Assembly: GCA_032881465.1 (NCBI GenBank)
Contig: CP126168.1
Span: 1,488,001 to 1,552,000, forward strand
Direction of reading: 5' to 3'
Source: Parvibaculaceae bacterium PLY_AMNH_Bact1
Lineage (GTDB): Bacteria > Pseudomonadota > Alphaproteobacteria > Parvibaculales > Parvibaculaceae
Length of the DNA stretch: 64,000 nucleotides
In this document: piece by piece, positions 52,894 to 64,000 of the stretch
How the letters are laid out: each line of letters begins with the position of its first letter
How positions within the stretch are numbered: the stretch's first letter is position 1
The notes under the pieces: model-generated
The model's input: the letters and a program-made list of their open reading frames with translations, nothing else
What the model was told of the DNA's origin: nothing
Databases searched by the model: none
Translations under genes and position numbers: made by a program

Positions 52894-54443
52894 GAAGACG
52901 CCTCCGGCTCCACATAACGAGGAAAGACAGGCTCGGGCTTGGGGAGTTCAGTGCCGGGCCTCAGGCGATGGTCGGATCCACAAAAGGCGAATGTCCGTTC
53001 ATCTTCTGGCACCGACAGCACGTCGAGCAGTTTGGCAGCACCTGCAGGCACAACAGGTTGCGCCAACAGAGCCACATTGCGCACAACCTCAGCGGTTACA
53101 TATAGAACTGTGCCCATGCGATTAGGATCTGTTTTCTTCAATGCCCAGGGCTCTTCACCCGCGAAATAGCGGTTGGCCTCCGCGACAACATCCCAAATGG
53201 CGCCGAGAGCTTTGTGAAGGGCTCGGTCCTCCATATGGCCTCGCGCGAGATCAAGTGCTGCGTCCGCCTGCGCAAGAATGGCTTCGTCTTGCGGCTGCAA
53301 GTCTGCTGGCTCCGGAACGATGCCGCCAAGGTTTTTGTTCAGCATAGAAAGCGAACGCTGCGCAAGATTGCCAAGGTCATTGGCGAGATCTGAATTGATC
53401 CGGTTGATGAGCGCGGTTTTGGAAAAGTCACCATCATTGCCGAACGGCACTTCTCGCAATAGGAAGTAGCGGACCGGGTCGAGCCCATAGGTGTCCACAA
53501 GCTCAAACGGGTCAATCACATTGCCGAGCGACTTAGAAATTTTCTCACCTTCATTCGTCCACCAGCCATGGGCAAATACCTGGGTCGGCAGTTCAATGTC
53601 AGCAGACATAAGGAACGCTGGCCAGTAGACCGTGTGGAACCTCAAGATGTCTTTCCCGATAACGTGGACGTCGGCAGGCCAGAATTTCTTAAACAGCTCA
53701 CTGTCCGCATCGGGATAGCCCGCCGCTGCAATGTAGTTTGTGAGCGCATCGAGCCAGACATAAACAATGTGATCGGGATCGCCAGGCACTGGCACGCCCC
53801 AGTTAAAGGTCGTTCTGGAAATGGAGAGATCCCGGAGGCCGCCTTTGACAAAACTCGCAACTTCGTTGCGCCGGGTTTCCGGTCGGATGAAGCCCGGTTG
53901 TTCATAAAGCTCTAGAAGCTTGTCCTGATAGGCCGAGAGCCGGAAAAAATAGCTTGGCTCCTCGACCCATTCAACAGGTGCACCCGTCGGCGCAATCTTG
54001 TCGCCAGAGGGAGACTCTTTTAGTTCGTCTTCGCCGTAGAAGGCTTCGTCACGGACAGAATACCAACCTGCATAGGAGTCGAGATAGATGTCGCCCTTAT
54101 CAGCCATCCGCGTCCAGATGTCCTGCACCGCTTTGATGTGTCGCTCTTCAGTCGTGCGGATGAAATCATCGATTGAAAAGTTCATCGTCTCCGCAAGAGA
54201 CTGAAAGCGACCCGAAATCTGCGCGCAGAGTTCCTGCGGCGTAATGCCCTGTGCTTCCGCTGACTTCTCTACCTTCTGGCCGTGCTCATCATTTCCGGTC
54301 AGGAAGAGAACGTCATAGCCATCGAGCCGTTTGAAGCGCGCCAACGCATCACACGCGAGCGTCGTATAGGCATGCCCGATATGCGGCACGTCATTGACGT
54401 AGTAGATGGGGGTCGTGATGTAGAAGGATTTTGCGGCGGACAT
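52890..54443 (-). CDS. metG: methionyl-tRNA synthetase
   Basis: Class I aminoacyl-tRNA synthetase, 517 residues. The HIGH-type motif is in [20 protein letters not shown] and the KMSKS-type motif is in [14 protein letters not shown]. The connective part lacks the four-Cys zinc knuckle seen in E. coli MetG, placing it in the shorter MetG group without a C-terminal dimer domain. The ATG at 54443 ([10 protein letters not shown]) is preferred; the frame is open to 54455. It overlaps tatD by four bases. Confidence 0.95.
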   Translation of the reverse strand: MSAAKSFYITTPIYYVNDVPHIGHAYTTLACDALARFKRLDGYDVLFLTGNDEHGQKVEKSAEAQGITPQELCAQISGRFQSLAETMNFSIDDFIRTTEERHIKAVQDIWTRMADKGDIYLDSYAGWYSVRDEAFYGEDELKESPSGDKIAPTGAPVEWVEEPSYFFRLSAYQDKLLELYEQPGFIRPETRRNEVASFVKGGLRDLSISRTTFNWGVPVPGDPDHIVYVWLDALTNYIAAAGYPDADSELFKKFWPADVHVIGKDILRFHTVYWPAFLMSADIELPTQVFAHGWWTNEGEKISKSLGNVIDPFELVDTYGLDPVRYFLLREVPFGNDGDFSKTALINRINSDLANDLGNLAQRSLSMLNKNLGGIVPEPADLQPQDEAILAQADAALDLARGHMEDRALHKALGAIWDVVAEANRYFAGEEPWALKKTDPNRMGTVLYVTAEVVRNVALLAQPVVPAGAAKLLDVLSVPEDERTFAFCGSDHRLRPGTELPKPEPVFPRYVEPEASS

Positions 54444-54499
54444 TTTGAGAAGCACTTTTCAGGATGACATGTGGGAATGGAACGGGTGCAGGCGACAGC

Positions 54500-55615
54500 T
54501 TAGGCCGACATCGTCATGCCGGAAGCAGCCGCCTCGAGCATCGAAAATGCGTTCAAAATCACCAACTTGCGATCCATGTTGAGCGCCTCTGCGCGTGTGG
54601 CCAATTCGCCGATCTTTTCCCACACCTCGACCCAGCGATCAAGGTTTCCGCCATGAACCAGAGTGACCATAGCGGCGGCTTCGCCAGGAATGATCTCAGG
54701 GTTTGGTGGCCCACCGGCGCCCTGGCGTACCGCCCTGGCGACCCAATCGCGCATCAGATCTACTAATATCTCAAAGGTTTGCTCAGCTCCCCGCCTTGCT
54801 GCCTTGTCTGCAAGGGTGTGCATTGCGGCGATGTCGGGCCTTGGCAGCTGGCAGATCAACTCGACCATGGATCGATAGAGTTCTAGGCCGTCGCCGGATG
54901 CAATGGTGAGTGCACGTCCAGCACTTCCTTCGGCCAAAACATCGATAGCTGCGATATCATCAGCGTTGAGATCTGCTCCATTGGCGCCGAGTACTTGATC
55001 CATGGCGCTGCTGCTGAGCGCTGGCATGGGCAGTTGGCGACATCGGGACCGAATGGTCGGCAGCAGCCGTCCGGGCTGATGGCTCACCAGAAAGAACAGG
55101 GACTTTGCCGGAGGTTCTTCCAGGACTTTGAGCAAGGCATTCGCAGAATTTGCATTCATTTCGTCCGCGCTGTCCACAATGCAGACACGCCATCCGCCCG
55201 CCCCTGCGCTCTTTCCAAAAAAGCCAGAGGTCTTGCGCACCTGATCAACAGGGATAACAGACTTGGCTTTCTTCGTCTTCTCATCAACCGGACGGCGAAT
55301 GACCAGCAAGTCAGGGTGTCCTTGAGCAAGAATTTGACGCGCCGCAGGCATGTCCTCGGCGACCGAAAGATCTTCCGCGCCCATAGCCCGTGCCCTATCA
55401 GCATCGGAATAGGTGAGGACAAACTTCGCCATCCTATAGGCAAGTGTCGCCTTCCCGATGCCTTTGGGGCCCGTCAAGAGCCAGGCGTGATGCATCCGCC
55501 CGCTCATGAAGGCATCAAACAGGCTCTTCTCAGCGTGGGCATGCCCATAGAGAACAGAGGTTTCCCTTGGGTGTTTGAAATCGCCAAGGCGGTCAGGTTC
55601 TGGAAGGTCGCTCAT
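54500..55615 (-). CDS. holB: DNA polymerase III delta' subunit
   Basis: Clamp-loader subunit, 371 residues. It has the AAA+ fold with a modified P-loop LLTGPKGIGKATLAYRMA, a DEMN region in VDSADEMNANSANALLKVLE and the SRC motif in IRSRCRQLPM. The P-loop Lys is kept. The C-terminal helical collar domain follows. The usual Cys zinc module of E. coli HolB is not evident. It is placed between tmk and metG, the standard alphaproteobacterial order. Confidence 0.94.
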   Translation of the reverse strand: MSDLPEPDRLGDFKHPRETSVLYGHAHAEKSLFDAFMSGRMHHAWLLTGPKGIGKATLAYRMAKFVLTYSDADRARAMGAEDLSVAEDMPAARQILAQGHPDLLVIRRPVDEKTKKAKSVIPVDQVRKTSGFFGKSAGAGGWRVCIVDSADEMNANSANALLKVLEEPPAKSLFFLVSHQPGRLLPTIRSRCRQLPMPALSSSAMDQVLGANGADLNADDIAAIDVLAEGSAGRALTIASGDGLELYRSMVELICQLPRPDIAAMHTLADKAARRGAEQTFEILVDLMRDWVARAVRQGAGGPPNPEIIPGEAAAMVTLVHGGNLDRWVEVWEKIGELATRAEALNMDRKLVILNAFSMLEAAASGMTMSA

Positions 55616-55666
55616 GGGCCAAGCTTAGCATGGATGCCCTGGTCTGTCAGAGTGTGACAGCGTCTG

Positions 55667-56311
55667 TCAGAGCCCGAAACGCGCCGCTGTTTCAGCCCAG
55701 ATCGCCCGATGAACGGTGTCGATATCGCTTGTTGCATCAATCACTTTGCAGCGGTGAGGCTCATCGGATGCGATGTCCAGGAATGCCTGACGCAGGGTCT
55801 CATGAAATGCTTGTCCCATCTTCTCATACCGGTCTTCACCCTCGCCGCGGGCTCCTGCGCGCGCGAGGCCATCAGCCACCGGAAGGTCGAGGATCAATGT
55901 CAGGTCAGGCATGGTGGTGTTCACTACAAGGTGCGTGAGATCGCGGATTACACTCTTCCCCAACGCCTGTGCGATGCCCTGGTATGCCATGGACGAGTCA
56001 ACGAACCGGTCACAAAGAACCCATTTCCCTTCATTCAGGGCGGGGCGAACGACGCGCTCCAGATGATCTGATCGGGCAGCAAAGTGGAGCAAAACCTCCG
56101 TCAGGCCGGTCCATCGATCACCCTCGCCGGTCACAAGCAGCTTTCTGATTTCTTCAGCACCAGGTGATCCGCCAGGTTCTCGGGTGTGTAACACAGCCTG
56201 TCCGGCCTTCTCCAGTGCCTCACCGAGAAGACGGATCTGAGTTGATTTTCCCGCGCCTTCACCGCCTTCAAAGCTAATGAAGCGTCCTATTTGCGGGGAA
56301 CCGGAGGTCAT
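55667..56311 (-). CDS. tmk: thymidylate kinase
   Basis: Phosphorylates dTMP to dTDP. In 214 residues it has the P-loop ISFEGGEGAGKSTQIRLLGE, the DR-x motif in LCDRFVDSSMAYQG and the lid region ARAGARGEGEDRYE. The E. coli-type (type II) lid Arg residues are present. It lies six bases behind the carboxypeptidase gene on the same strand and 51 bases before holB. Confidence 0.96.
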   Translation of the reverse strand: MTSGSPQIGRFISFEGGEGAGKSTQIRLLGEALEKAGQAVLHTREPGGSPGAEEIRKLLVTGEGDRWTGLTEVLLHFAARSDHLERVVRPALNEGKWVLCDRFVDSSMAYQGIAQALGKSVIRDLTHLVVNTTMPDLTLILDLPVADGLARAGARGEGEDRYEKMGQAFHETLRQAFLDIASDEPHRCKVIDATSDIDTVHRAIWAETAARFGL

Positions 56312-56317
56312 GAGGCC

Positions 56318-57472
56318 TTATTCGCCCGTAACCATCTGGAGCAGCGAACTCATAGCGCGCCCAAACAGGCCGATCTGATCGACATTGGCGCCCGCATAGA
56401 TGGGGAATTGTCGTGTCGGCGCATTGGGCGCCTCGACGATCAAGGTCCCGACCTCCTGCCCGGCTTTGATGGGGGCTGCAATGGGGCCATCCCAGTTTGC
56501 TGAGATTTTCATATCCCGACGTGCTGCACGGGTCAGTGTCAGGCTCACATCTTCAGCGACGACCAGGGGCACAAGGTCGTAGACACCCTGCCAGACTTCG
56601 GCGTTCTCGACGACGTCGCCCGCTGCATACAGGTCATAGGTCTTGAACTCTCGGAAGCCCCAGCGAAGAAGCTTTTCACTTTCTTCAGACCGCTCGCGCT
56701 CGGAATTGAGGCCATTCACCACCAGAATAAGCCGTCGTCCATTCTGTTCACCTGAGGCGACAAGACCATATCCTGAATCTTCGGTATGGCCGGTCTTTAG
56801 ACCATCAGCGTTAAGGTTCATGTACAAAAGAGGATTTCGGTTCGATTGCGTTATGCCGTTCCAGGTGAACTCGCGCTCATTGTAATAGGGGTAGTAGTCG
56901 CTCAAATCATAGATCAGATGGCGTGCGAGCTGAGCAAGCTCCCGGGCGGTCATTCTGTGTTCAGCGTGTGGCCAGCCGGTTGAGTTCCGAAACTCGGCGC
57001 GTGCGAGGCCGAGTTCTCGGCCACGACGCGTCATTTCTTCTGCAAAGGCTTCTTCTGAACCGCTCATGCCCTCGGCAATCGCGATGCAGGCATCATTGCC
57101 AGATTGCACAATCACGCCCCTAATCAGGTCTTCAACCGGAATACGTGAGTTCACCTCAGCGAACATCGTCGATGATCCAGACGCGGCACCTCCGCGCCGC
57201 CAGGCATTTTCGCTAATGCTCATCGTGTCTGTGAGGCTGAGACGCCCTTCTTTCAACGCTTCGAACAAAAGCGTCATAGTCATGAGTTTTGTCATGCTGG
57301 CAGGTGCCATCAGGACGTCACCCTCTTTCTCATAGAGAATATCGCCGGTCTCCCCATCCATCAGGACGGCGAAGGTGGCTTTGGTTTCAAAACCCGCTGC
57401 TGAAGCCGCTGTAAGGGAGCTGGCGACGAACACCAGCGCGATAATGCTGTGAGAAATAAGACGAACGATCAT
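56318..57472 (-). CDS. dacC: D-alanyl-D-alanine carboxypeptidase (DacC/PBP5 family)
   Basis: Periplasmic low-molecular-weight penicillin-binding protein that trims pentapeptides of peptidoglycan. The 384-residue precursor has a signal peptide (first 26 residues, ending TAASAA). The active-site triad motifs are S-x-x-K in APASMTKLMTM, S-x-N in VQSGNDACIAIAEGM and K-T-G in DGLKTGHTEDSGY. A C-terminal PBP5-type beta domain and an amphipathic end follow. It lies between rlpA and tmk, as in related genomes. Confidence 0.95.
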   Translation of the reverse strand: MIVRLISHSIIALVFVASSLTAASAAGFETKATFAVLMDGETGDILYEKEGDVLMAPASMTKLMTMTLLFEALKEGRLSLTDTMSISENAWRRGGAASGSSTMFAEVNSRIPVEDLIRGVIVQSGNDACIAIAEGMSGSEEAFAEEMTRRGRELGLARAEFRNSTGWPHAEHRMTARELAQLARHLIYDLSDYYPYYNEREFTWNGITQSNRNPLLYMNLNADGLKTGHTEDSGYGLVASGEQNGRRLILVVNGLNSERERSEESEKLLRWGFREFKTYDLYAAGDVVENAEVWQGVYDLVPLVVAEDVSLTLTRAARRDMKISANWDGPIAAPIKAGQEVGTLIVEAPNAPTRQFPIYAGANVDQIGLFGRAMSSLLQMVTGE

Positions 57473-57527
57473 TGAGACTCTTCAGATTTTGGGTGTTAAG
57501 GCGTGCAAGCTATCTTGACGCCACGAA

Positions 57528-58520
57528 TTATTCGATGACAACTCTGGCGTTTGTGTGACCACGACCCGTTATTTGTTGCAACATGCTGTTAGCCGCCTGT
57601 GGATCTTGCAGTGGGCCGACACGAACACGATAGAGCTCTGTGCCATTCACATTGATGGGGTTCACATCAACAGGCCCGAGGTCAGAAAGCTGGATTTTGA
57701 GGGCTTCTGCGTTGGCCTGATTTGCAAAGGCACCAGCTTGCACATATGTGCCTGGCAAAGGCGGCGTGGCAACGGTCGAAGACTGCGCAGGTGCGGGCGT
57801 TGCTGCAGGCGCGTCGGGGATTGGCGCCATGTCGGTCGGCAACAATGTGCCCGCTGCTGCGCTCACGGGATAGGTTGGCGTGAGCGATGCGACCTGCACG
57901 GCCTCCGTCGGGGCGGCGATCACATTGTCACGATCTGATGTTTGTTGCGGTGGCGGTGATGTAAATCCGTTTTCGGCGACAACGGACTGGACATCGGAAA
58001 CATCACCCTCCAACGGAGCGCGTCGCAAATATTGAACTCGGACCCGCGCAGTGCCCTGTTTCAAATATCCCAAAAGTTCGGCGGACCGTCTTGAGAGGTC
58101 AATTTCCCGATCAGCGACAAAGGGACCCCGGTCGTTCACCCGGACAACAAGCGACCGCCCATTTTCCAGATTGGTTACCCTTGCATATATGGGCATAGGC
58201 AGCGTTGGGTGGGCTGCCGTTACAAGGTTCTGATCGAACACCTCGCCATTGGCTGTGGGTTTCCCGTGGAAATTCGGCCCATACCAGGACGCAATGCCTT
58301 TCCGGTCATAGTTTTCATCTTCGGCTGGGTGGTACCACTCACCATCAATTTTATAGGGGTTGCCGACTTTGTAGACACCGCCTCCAGTGCCCTGCCCTAG
58401 TGACTTGGCGACATGAGCGCCCAGCTGCGCTTCTGCACATCCGGCGGCGACCAATGGGCTCATCAACAGGCCGACCACGGCCGACAACCGTTTGAGTGAT
58501 GGGCGTTTAGTTTTGGGCAT
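57528..58520 (-). CDS. rlpA: septal ring lytic transglycosylase RlpA (lipoprotein, SPOR)
   Basis: Outer-membrane lipoprotein that cleaves naked glycan strands at the septum. The 330-residue protein has a lipobox in PLVAAGCAEAQ and a double-psi beta-barrel domain with GIASWYGPNFHGKPTANGE and VRVNDRGPFVADREIDLS (catalytic Asp). A variable Pro/Ala-rich linker is followed by a C-terminal SPOR domain (about 255-330, ending RGHTNARVVIE). Start at 58520 chosen because GAGGGA stands nine bases before it; the frame is open to 58577. Confidence 0.92.
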   Translation of the reverse strand: MPKTKRPSLKRLSAVVGLLMSPLVAAGCAEAQLGAHVAKSLGQGTGGGVYKVGNPYKIDGEWYHPAEDENYDRKGIASWYGPNFHGKPTANGEVFDQNLVTAAHPTLPMPIYARVTNLENGRSLVVRVNDRGPFVADREIDLSRRSAELLGYLKQGTARVRVQYLRRAPLEGDVSDVQSVVAENGFTSPPPQQTSDRDNVIAAPTEAVQVASLTPTYPVSAAAGTLLPTDMAPIPDAPAATPAPAQSSTVATPPLPGTYVQAGAFANQANAEALKIQLSDLGPVDVNPINVNGTELYRVRVGPLQDPQAANSMLQQITGRGHTNARVVIE

Positions 58521-58713
58521 GGTGCTCATTCCCTCGCCAATGTGGCGTGTCGTATTGATGGCTCTCAGACTGTCCATGTTCTGCGCTGCCTGCGTATAGC
58601 CGAATCAGATCAAAACCTCTGAATTTCCTTATACCGTCGCAAATATGCGGGCGCTACGAAACTCAACCTGGTTGAGAGAGCACTCATTGCGCCCCTCGCC
58701 TCAGGAGGTCAGT

Positions 58714-60129
58714 ATGACGCCTCAAGCAGCTAGTCAGGGACAGAGCAATATTGTCCCTGTGATTACGAACAAAACCTTTATGAGAGTTCAAGAATTGACC
58801 CATCCGGCACCGTCATTGACCCGCTCTTTGGTGAGCCTGATTAGATCAAAATCAGTAACGGAGGCAGATCTGTCCGCGGCGGCGCTCTTTGTATTGGACG
58901 CAATTGCCAACACCTGTGCCGGTCAGAACTCTGAACCGGGCGAAATTCTGCTCGCTTGGAGCAACGCTGAGGGTGCAGCGAATATGCAGCCCGATACCGG
59001 AAAGCGGGCCTTCCTGCTTGGGGCGCTGACACACATTTTGGAAACAGACGATCTGCACCGCCAGTCCGTCGTTCATCCTGGTTGCGTAGTGGTACCGCCC
59101 GCTTGGATATTGGCCGCGAAACACGGCATTAATGGCCGTGCCTTCCTCACATCAGTACTCCACGGATTTGAGGCAACGACCCGTGTTGGTATGGCGGTGG
59201 GCGCGGAGCACTACCGAATCTGGCACAACACGGCGACCTGCGGTCCTTTCGGGTCTGCCATGGCCGCCGCTGCTCTGTTGGGCTTGGATGAGGACCAGAC
59301 TACCCATGCGCTGGGAAATGCAGGAAGTCAGGCGGCGGGGGTCTGGGAGTTTCTCGAGACCGGTGCGATGACAAAGCACCTCCATGCTGGGCACGCGGCA
59401 GAAGCCGGTGTTCGGGCTGCCGAGCTCGCAAAATTTGGTTTCACGGGCCCGCCAAAAATCCTTGAAGGCGACAAAGGTTTCTTCAAAGCCGCCTGCCCTG
59501 ATGCTGATCCTTCTGCAGTCCTCGCTGATGCAGACGCGCCGTGGCAACTGACAAATACGTCTATCAAACCCTGGCCCTCCTGCAGGCACACCCATCCAGC
59601 AATTGATGCTGCTCAATCTATCCGTGCCGCACTCAAAGAAAAGGGGGAGACATTGACTGACAGTATGATTGAGACAATTGATGTAGGCGTCTACCAGGCT
59701 TCCATCGATGTTTGTGATCGAGTTAGTCCGATGACGGAGTATGAAGCTAAGTTTTCGCTGCACCACACAGTCGCTGCGGGGCTCTTATATGATCAAGTGG
59801 ATTTTGCAGCATTTGGAGAGCGGGCACGAACGGACCTTCAATCCACCAGGACAAAGGTTCGTCCGACCCTTCAGGAACCCTATGCTTCTGCCTATCCTCG
59901 GGCTTGGGGAAGTTCAGTTACCCTGACGCTTAAATCTGGTGAGACCATTGTAGAGACGCGGACTCACGCGAAGGGGGATCCTGAAGCGGCACTTGCGCGC
60001 GAAGAGATGATCGACAAGGCGAGCATGTTACTGAGCCACGCCCAGGAAGGCGACCCAACAAGGTTCATCAATGCAGTGCTGGCACTTGCTGATGATGGAC
60101 AGCTACCGACCCTGCCCAACGGTCTCTAA
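58714..60129 (+). CDS. MmgE/PrpD family protein
   Basis: A 471-residue protein of the 2-methylcitrate dehydratase-like MmgE/PrpD superfamily. Family blocks seen include GALTHILETDDLHRQSVVHP, VLHGFEATTRVGMAVG, FGSAMAAAALLGLDEDQ and TKHLHAGHAAEAGVRAAELA. Family reactions include dehydration and decarboxylation of tricarboxylates (PrpD, cis-aconitate decarboxylase); no prp neighbours are present, so the substrate is open. The start at 58714 is preceded by AGGAGG; the frame is open to 58645. Divergent from rlpA. Confidence 0.87.
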   Translation: MTPQAASQGQSNIVPVITNKTFMRVQELTHPAPSLTRSLVSLIRSKSVTEADLSAAALFVLDAIANTCAGQNSEPGEILLAWSNAEGAANMQPDTGKRAFLLGALTHILETDDLHRQSVVHPGCVVVPPAWILAAKHGINGRAFLTSVLHGFEATTRVGMAVGAEHYRIWHNTATCGPFGSAMAAAALLGLDEDQTTHALGNAGSQAAGVWEFLETGAMTKHLHAGHAAEAGVRAAELAKFGFTGPPKILEGDKGFFKAACPDADPSAVLADADAPWQLTNTSIKPWPSCRHTHPAIDAAQSIRAALKEKGETLTDSMIETIDVGVYQASIDVCDRVSPMTEYEAKFSLHHTVAAGLLYDQVDFAAFGERARTDLQSTRTKVRPTLQEPYASAYPRAWGSSVTLTLKSGETIVETRTHAKGDPEAALAREEMIDKASMLLSHAQEGDPTRFINAVLALADDGQLPTLPNGL

Positions 60130-60143
60130 AGACGGGCAGTTTT

Positions 60144-60410
60144 TTAGACTGCGACGTAGCTCAGATAGGCCTGCGCAGCAGCGCCCACAAGGACAGACCC
60201 CCAGATCCAGCTTGTCCGGACAAGAAAGCCGCTTTTCTGTTTGGCTGCGGCGGACGCGGATGGCTCTGAACCGGCGTCTTCCGTTTCCGCGGGGGCTGGA
60301 GCAACAGGCGCCGGCATTCTGTATTCGCGCAACCCTGCAATGAAAATCCCTGTGCCCAGCACAAGCATAATAATTGCAGGCACCCACCACTGCGTAAAAT
60401 CAATCGCCAT
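60144..60410 (-). CDS. small membrane protein of unknown function
   Basis: An 88-residue protein starting MAIDFTQWWVPAIIMLVLGT, with two hydrophobic segments (about 9-25 and 67-85). An Ala/Pro/Glu-rich middle lies between them. No family is recognised. The start at 60410 gives a membrane segment at the N-terminus; a longer frame to 60524 adds unlikely sequence. Convergent with the MmgE/PrpD gene. Confidence 0.5.
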   Translation of the reverse strand: MAIDFTQWWVPAIIMLVLGTGIFIAGLREYRMPAPVAPAPAETEDAGSEPSASAAAKQKSGFLVRTSWIWGSVLVGAAAQAYLSYVAV

Positions 60411-60615
60411 AAACTCCACCCAACTCGTTCTTTCTTGCAGCGCCCCCTGACGCCGGTCTGTTGCGGCGCATTGTGGCAAACTGCAGGAAACTTGGCAAAG
60501 TCCATTTCTTACAGGTTTATTCACCCGATGAGCGCAAAATCTCTCCCGTTAACCTTGTTTCCTTTGGGTTTGATTAAGCCAGTTTAACCATCAGCGCCAA
60601 ACGGACAGATTCACC

Positions 60616-60975
60616 ATGCCTCATGAAAAACGTGAAATCGTCTTTTCAATGAACGAATTTTTGGAAGCGTTGATGCGCTACAATGAAATGCGTGGCGGCA
60701 TACGGTATCGCGCGCCTCAGATCAGGGGCGTTGGGGTTGACAAGACCGGGAGCGGATCGACCGAGCTCACCTTCGACGATGAAGAGACCATCAGCTTTAC
60801 CGAAACCGACATCGTCGCCTCCCTCATCGCCTATTGCATCGAGAACAAGGTGCCGTTGCCCGCAAGAGCCGGTAAACGCGTTGTCGTGACCGACACTGGC
60901 GTTGAGTTGGCAATTGAGAGCAAGACGGACTGGGTTCAGCCGGTCCCGCTGCCCATCAGCGAGATCAGGCGTTAG
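60616..60975 (+). CDS. conserved-looking hypothetical protein
   Basis: A 119-residue soluble, mixed alpha/beta protein. The N-terminal helix is IVFSMNEFLEALMRYNEM, followed by strands around STELTFDDEETISFTETDIV and a C-terminal strand VELAIESKTDWVQPVPLP. Good codon usage and a free-standing start make it a likely real gene. No function is recognised. A tRNA-Ser gene follows about 100 bases later. Confidence 0.6.
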   Translation: MPHEKREIVFSMNEFLEALMRYNEMRGGIRYRAPQIRGVGVDKTGSGSTELTFDDEETISFTETDIVASLIAYCIENKVPLPARAGKRVVVTDTGVELAIESKTDWVQPVPLPISEIRR

Positions 60976-61071
60976 AAAATTGATGAAGCTTTCTTTTGTG
61001 CCCCGAAGCGATATTTGCTAAATGATCACCGCGCCGGGATAACACCCGGTGAGTCGGCTAAAAGCCCCTGC

Positions 61072-61161
61072 GGAGGGGTGCGAGAGTGGTTGAATCGACC
61101 GGTCTTGAAAACCGGCAGGCGTGCAAGCGTCTCGTGGGTTCGAATCCCACCCCCTCCGCCA
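61072..61161 (+). tRNA. tRNA-Ser (anticodon UGA), CCA encoded
   Basis: A seven-pair acceptor stem GGAGGGG/CCCCTCC, G discriminator and encoded CCA (61159-61161). The anticodon loop CTTGAAA (61104-61110) has TGA at 61106-61108. The long variable arm (GCAGGCGTGCAAGCGTCTC region) marks a class II serine tRNA. The T arm GTGGG/CCCAC encloses TTCGAAT. It reads UCN codons, mainly UCA. Confidence 0.97.
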
Positions 61162-63710
<2,549 letters not shown>

Positions 63711-63758
63711 GTGAGGAAGGTTGGATCGGCTGACCCTGCCTGATCCACGCCACCTATT

Positions 63759-63788
63759 AAAGGCCGCGGCATTTGCTGCGGCCTTTTT
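63759..63788 (+). terminator. terminator after katG
   Basis: Arms AAAGGCCGC and GCGGCCTTT around a ten-base loop, running into TTTTTCTTTG. It lies about 50 bases after the katG stop at 63710 and before the next gene. Confidence 0.9.
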
Positions 63789-63837
63789 CTTTGTTTGATG
63801 GTTGCCAAGGATAAAGCGGCGCTTCTAGGCTGAGCCT

Positions 63838-64000
63838 ATGTCCCAGTACCAGTCCATCATCCTGTGTGCCAATCCTCGAAGCGGCAGCACCATGCTCTGC
63901 GATCTGATGGCGTTTACCGGAGCGCTTGGGCGCCCTGCCTCTTTCTATCGTCCAGAGTCGATCCCTGAATGGGCTAAGCAATTGGGTGTTAATCATGAGC
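63838..64000 (+). CDS. sulfotransferase (Stf0-like), cut by the window end
   Basis: Only the first 54 codons are visible. The start MSQYQSIILCANPRSGSTML carries the PAPS 5'-phosphosulfate-binding loop PRSGST. This is followed by LMAFTGALGRPASFYRPESI, which resembles trehalose 2-sulfotransferase (Stf0)-type proteins. The acceptor cannot be told from this part. Starts about 50 bases after the katG terminator. Confidence 0.72.
   Translation, partial: MSQYQSIILCANPRSGSTMLCDLMAFTGALGRPASFYRPESIPEWAKQLGVNHE

Noticed and set aside
52183-52917. 244-residue + strand frame
   Set aside because: Shadow of tatD on the opposite strand; no recognisable domain.

Overview
The window is a chromosomal segment of an alphaproteobacterium, probably a marine or aquatic Rhizobiales/Parvibaculales-type organism; that placement is inferred from gene order and protein character only. 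Its backbone consists of two gene clusters typical of the class. The left cluster, mostly on the + strand, runs eno, ftsB, pdhA-pdhB-pdhC-lpd, lipA, ratA, then cinA/pgpA/ispDF on the - strand, then dusB, ntrB-ntrC, ntrY-ntrX, trkA-trkH, dat, hfq, hflX. The right cluster, mostly on the - strand, runs rlpA, D-Ala-D-Ala carboxypeptidase, tmk, holB, metG, tatD and an MBL hydrolase. A tRNA-Ser(UGA) and a katG gene with two PerR-like boxes lie at the far right.

Region by region: 0-8 kb holds enolase, a methyltransferase, a flavoprotein, ArfB, three tandem PAS_5-type genes, TrhO, a GST and FtsB. 8-17 kb holds the pyruvate dehydrogenase complex and lipoate synthase, interrupted by terC and a sulfatase. 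17-20 kb holds isoprenoid and phospholipid genes. 19.4-30 kb holds the two Ntr two-component systems and Trk potassium uptake. 30-40 kb holds RNA and nucleotide housekeeping genes, an MFS transporter, a methyltransferase-like protein without its SAM loop, and small accessory genes.

The outstanding feature is a 9.9-kb element at about 40,523-50,439, inserted in the chromosome-dimer-resolution site dif. A full 28-bp dif-like site lies at its right end and a half-degenerate copy at its left end. It encodes no recombinase, so it probably uses host XerC/XerD. Its genes are those of a tailless icosahedral phage of the PM2 (corticovirus) kind: a double-jelly-roll capsid protein candidate, an A32/P9-type packaging ATPase, a rolling-circle-type Rep, a DUF736-like protein ending in an SSB-type acidic tip, many small membrane proteins, a lytic transglycosylase, a holin-like protein and a 48-residue polybasic protein. 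A divergent DUF3693/Cro-like repressor controls a structured intergenic region. Its length is close to the PM2 genome (about 10 kb).

Gene orientation and the few KOPS-like octamers seen by eye all point towards this site from both sides. This supports the idea that the window spans the replication terminus and that the element sits at dif. All family assignments are from reading the translated sequence without database searches.
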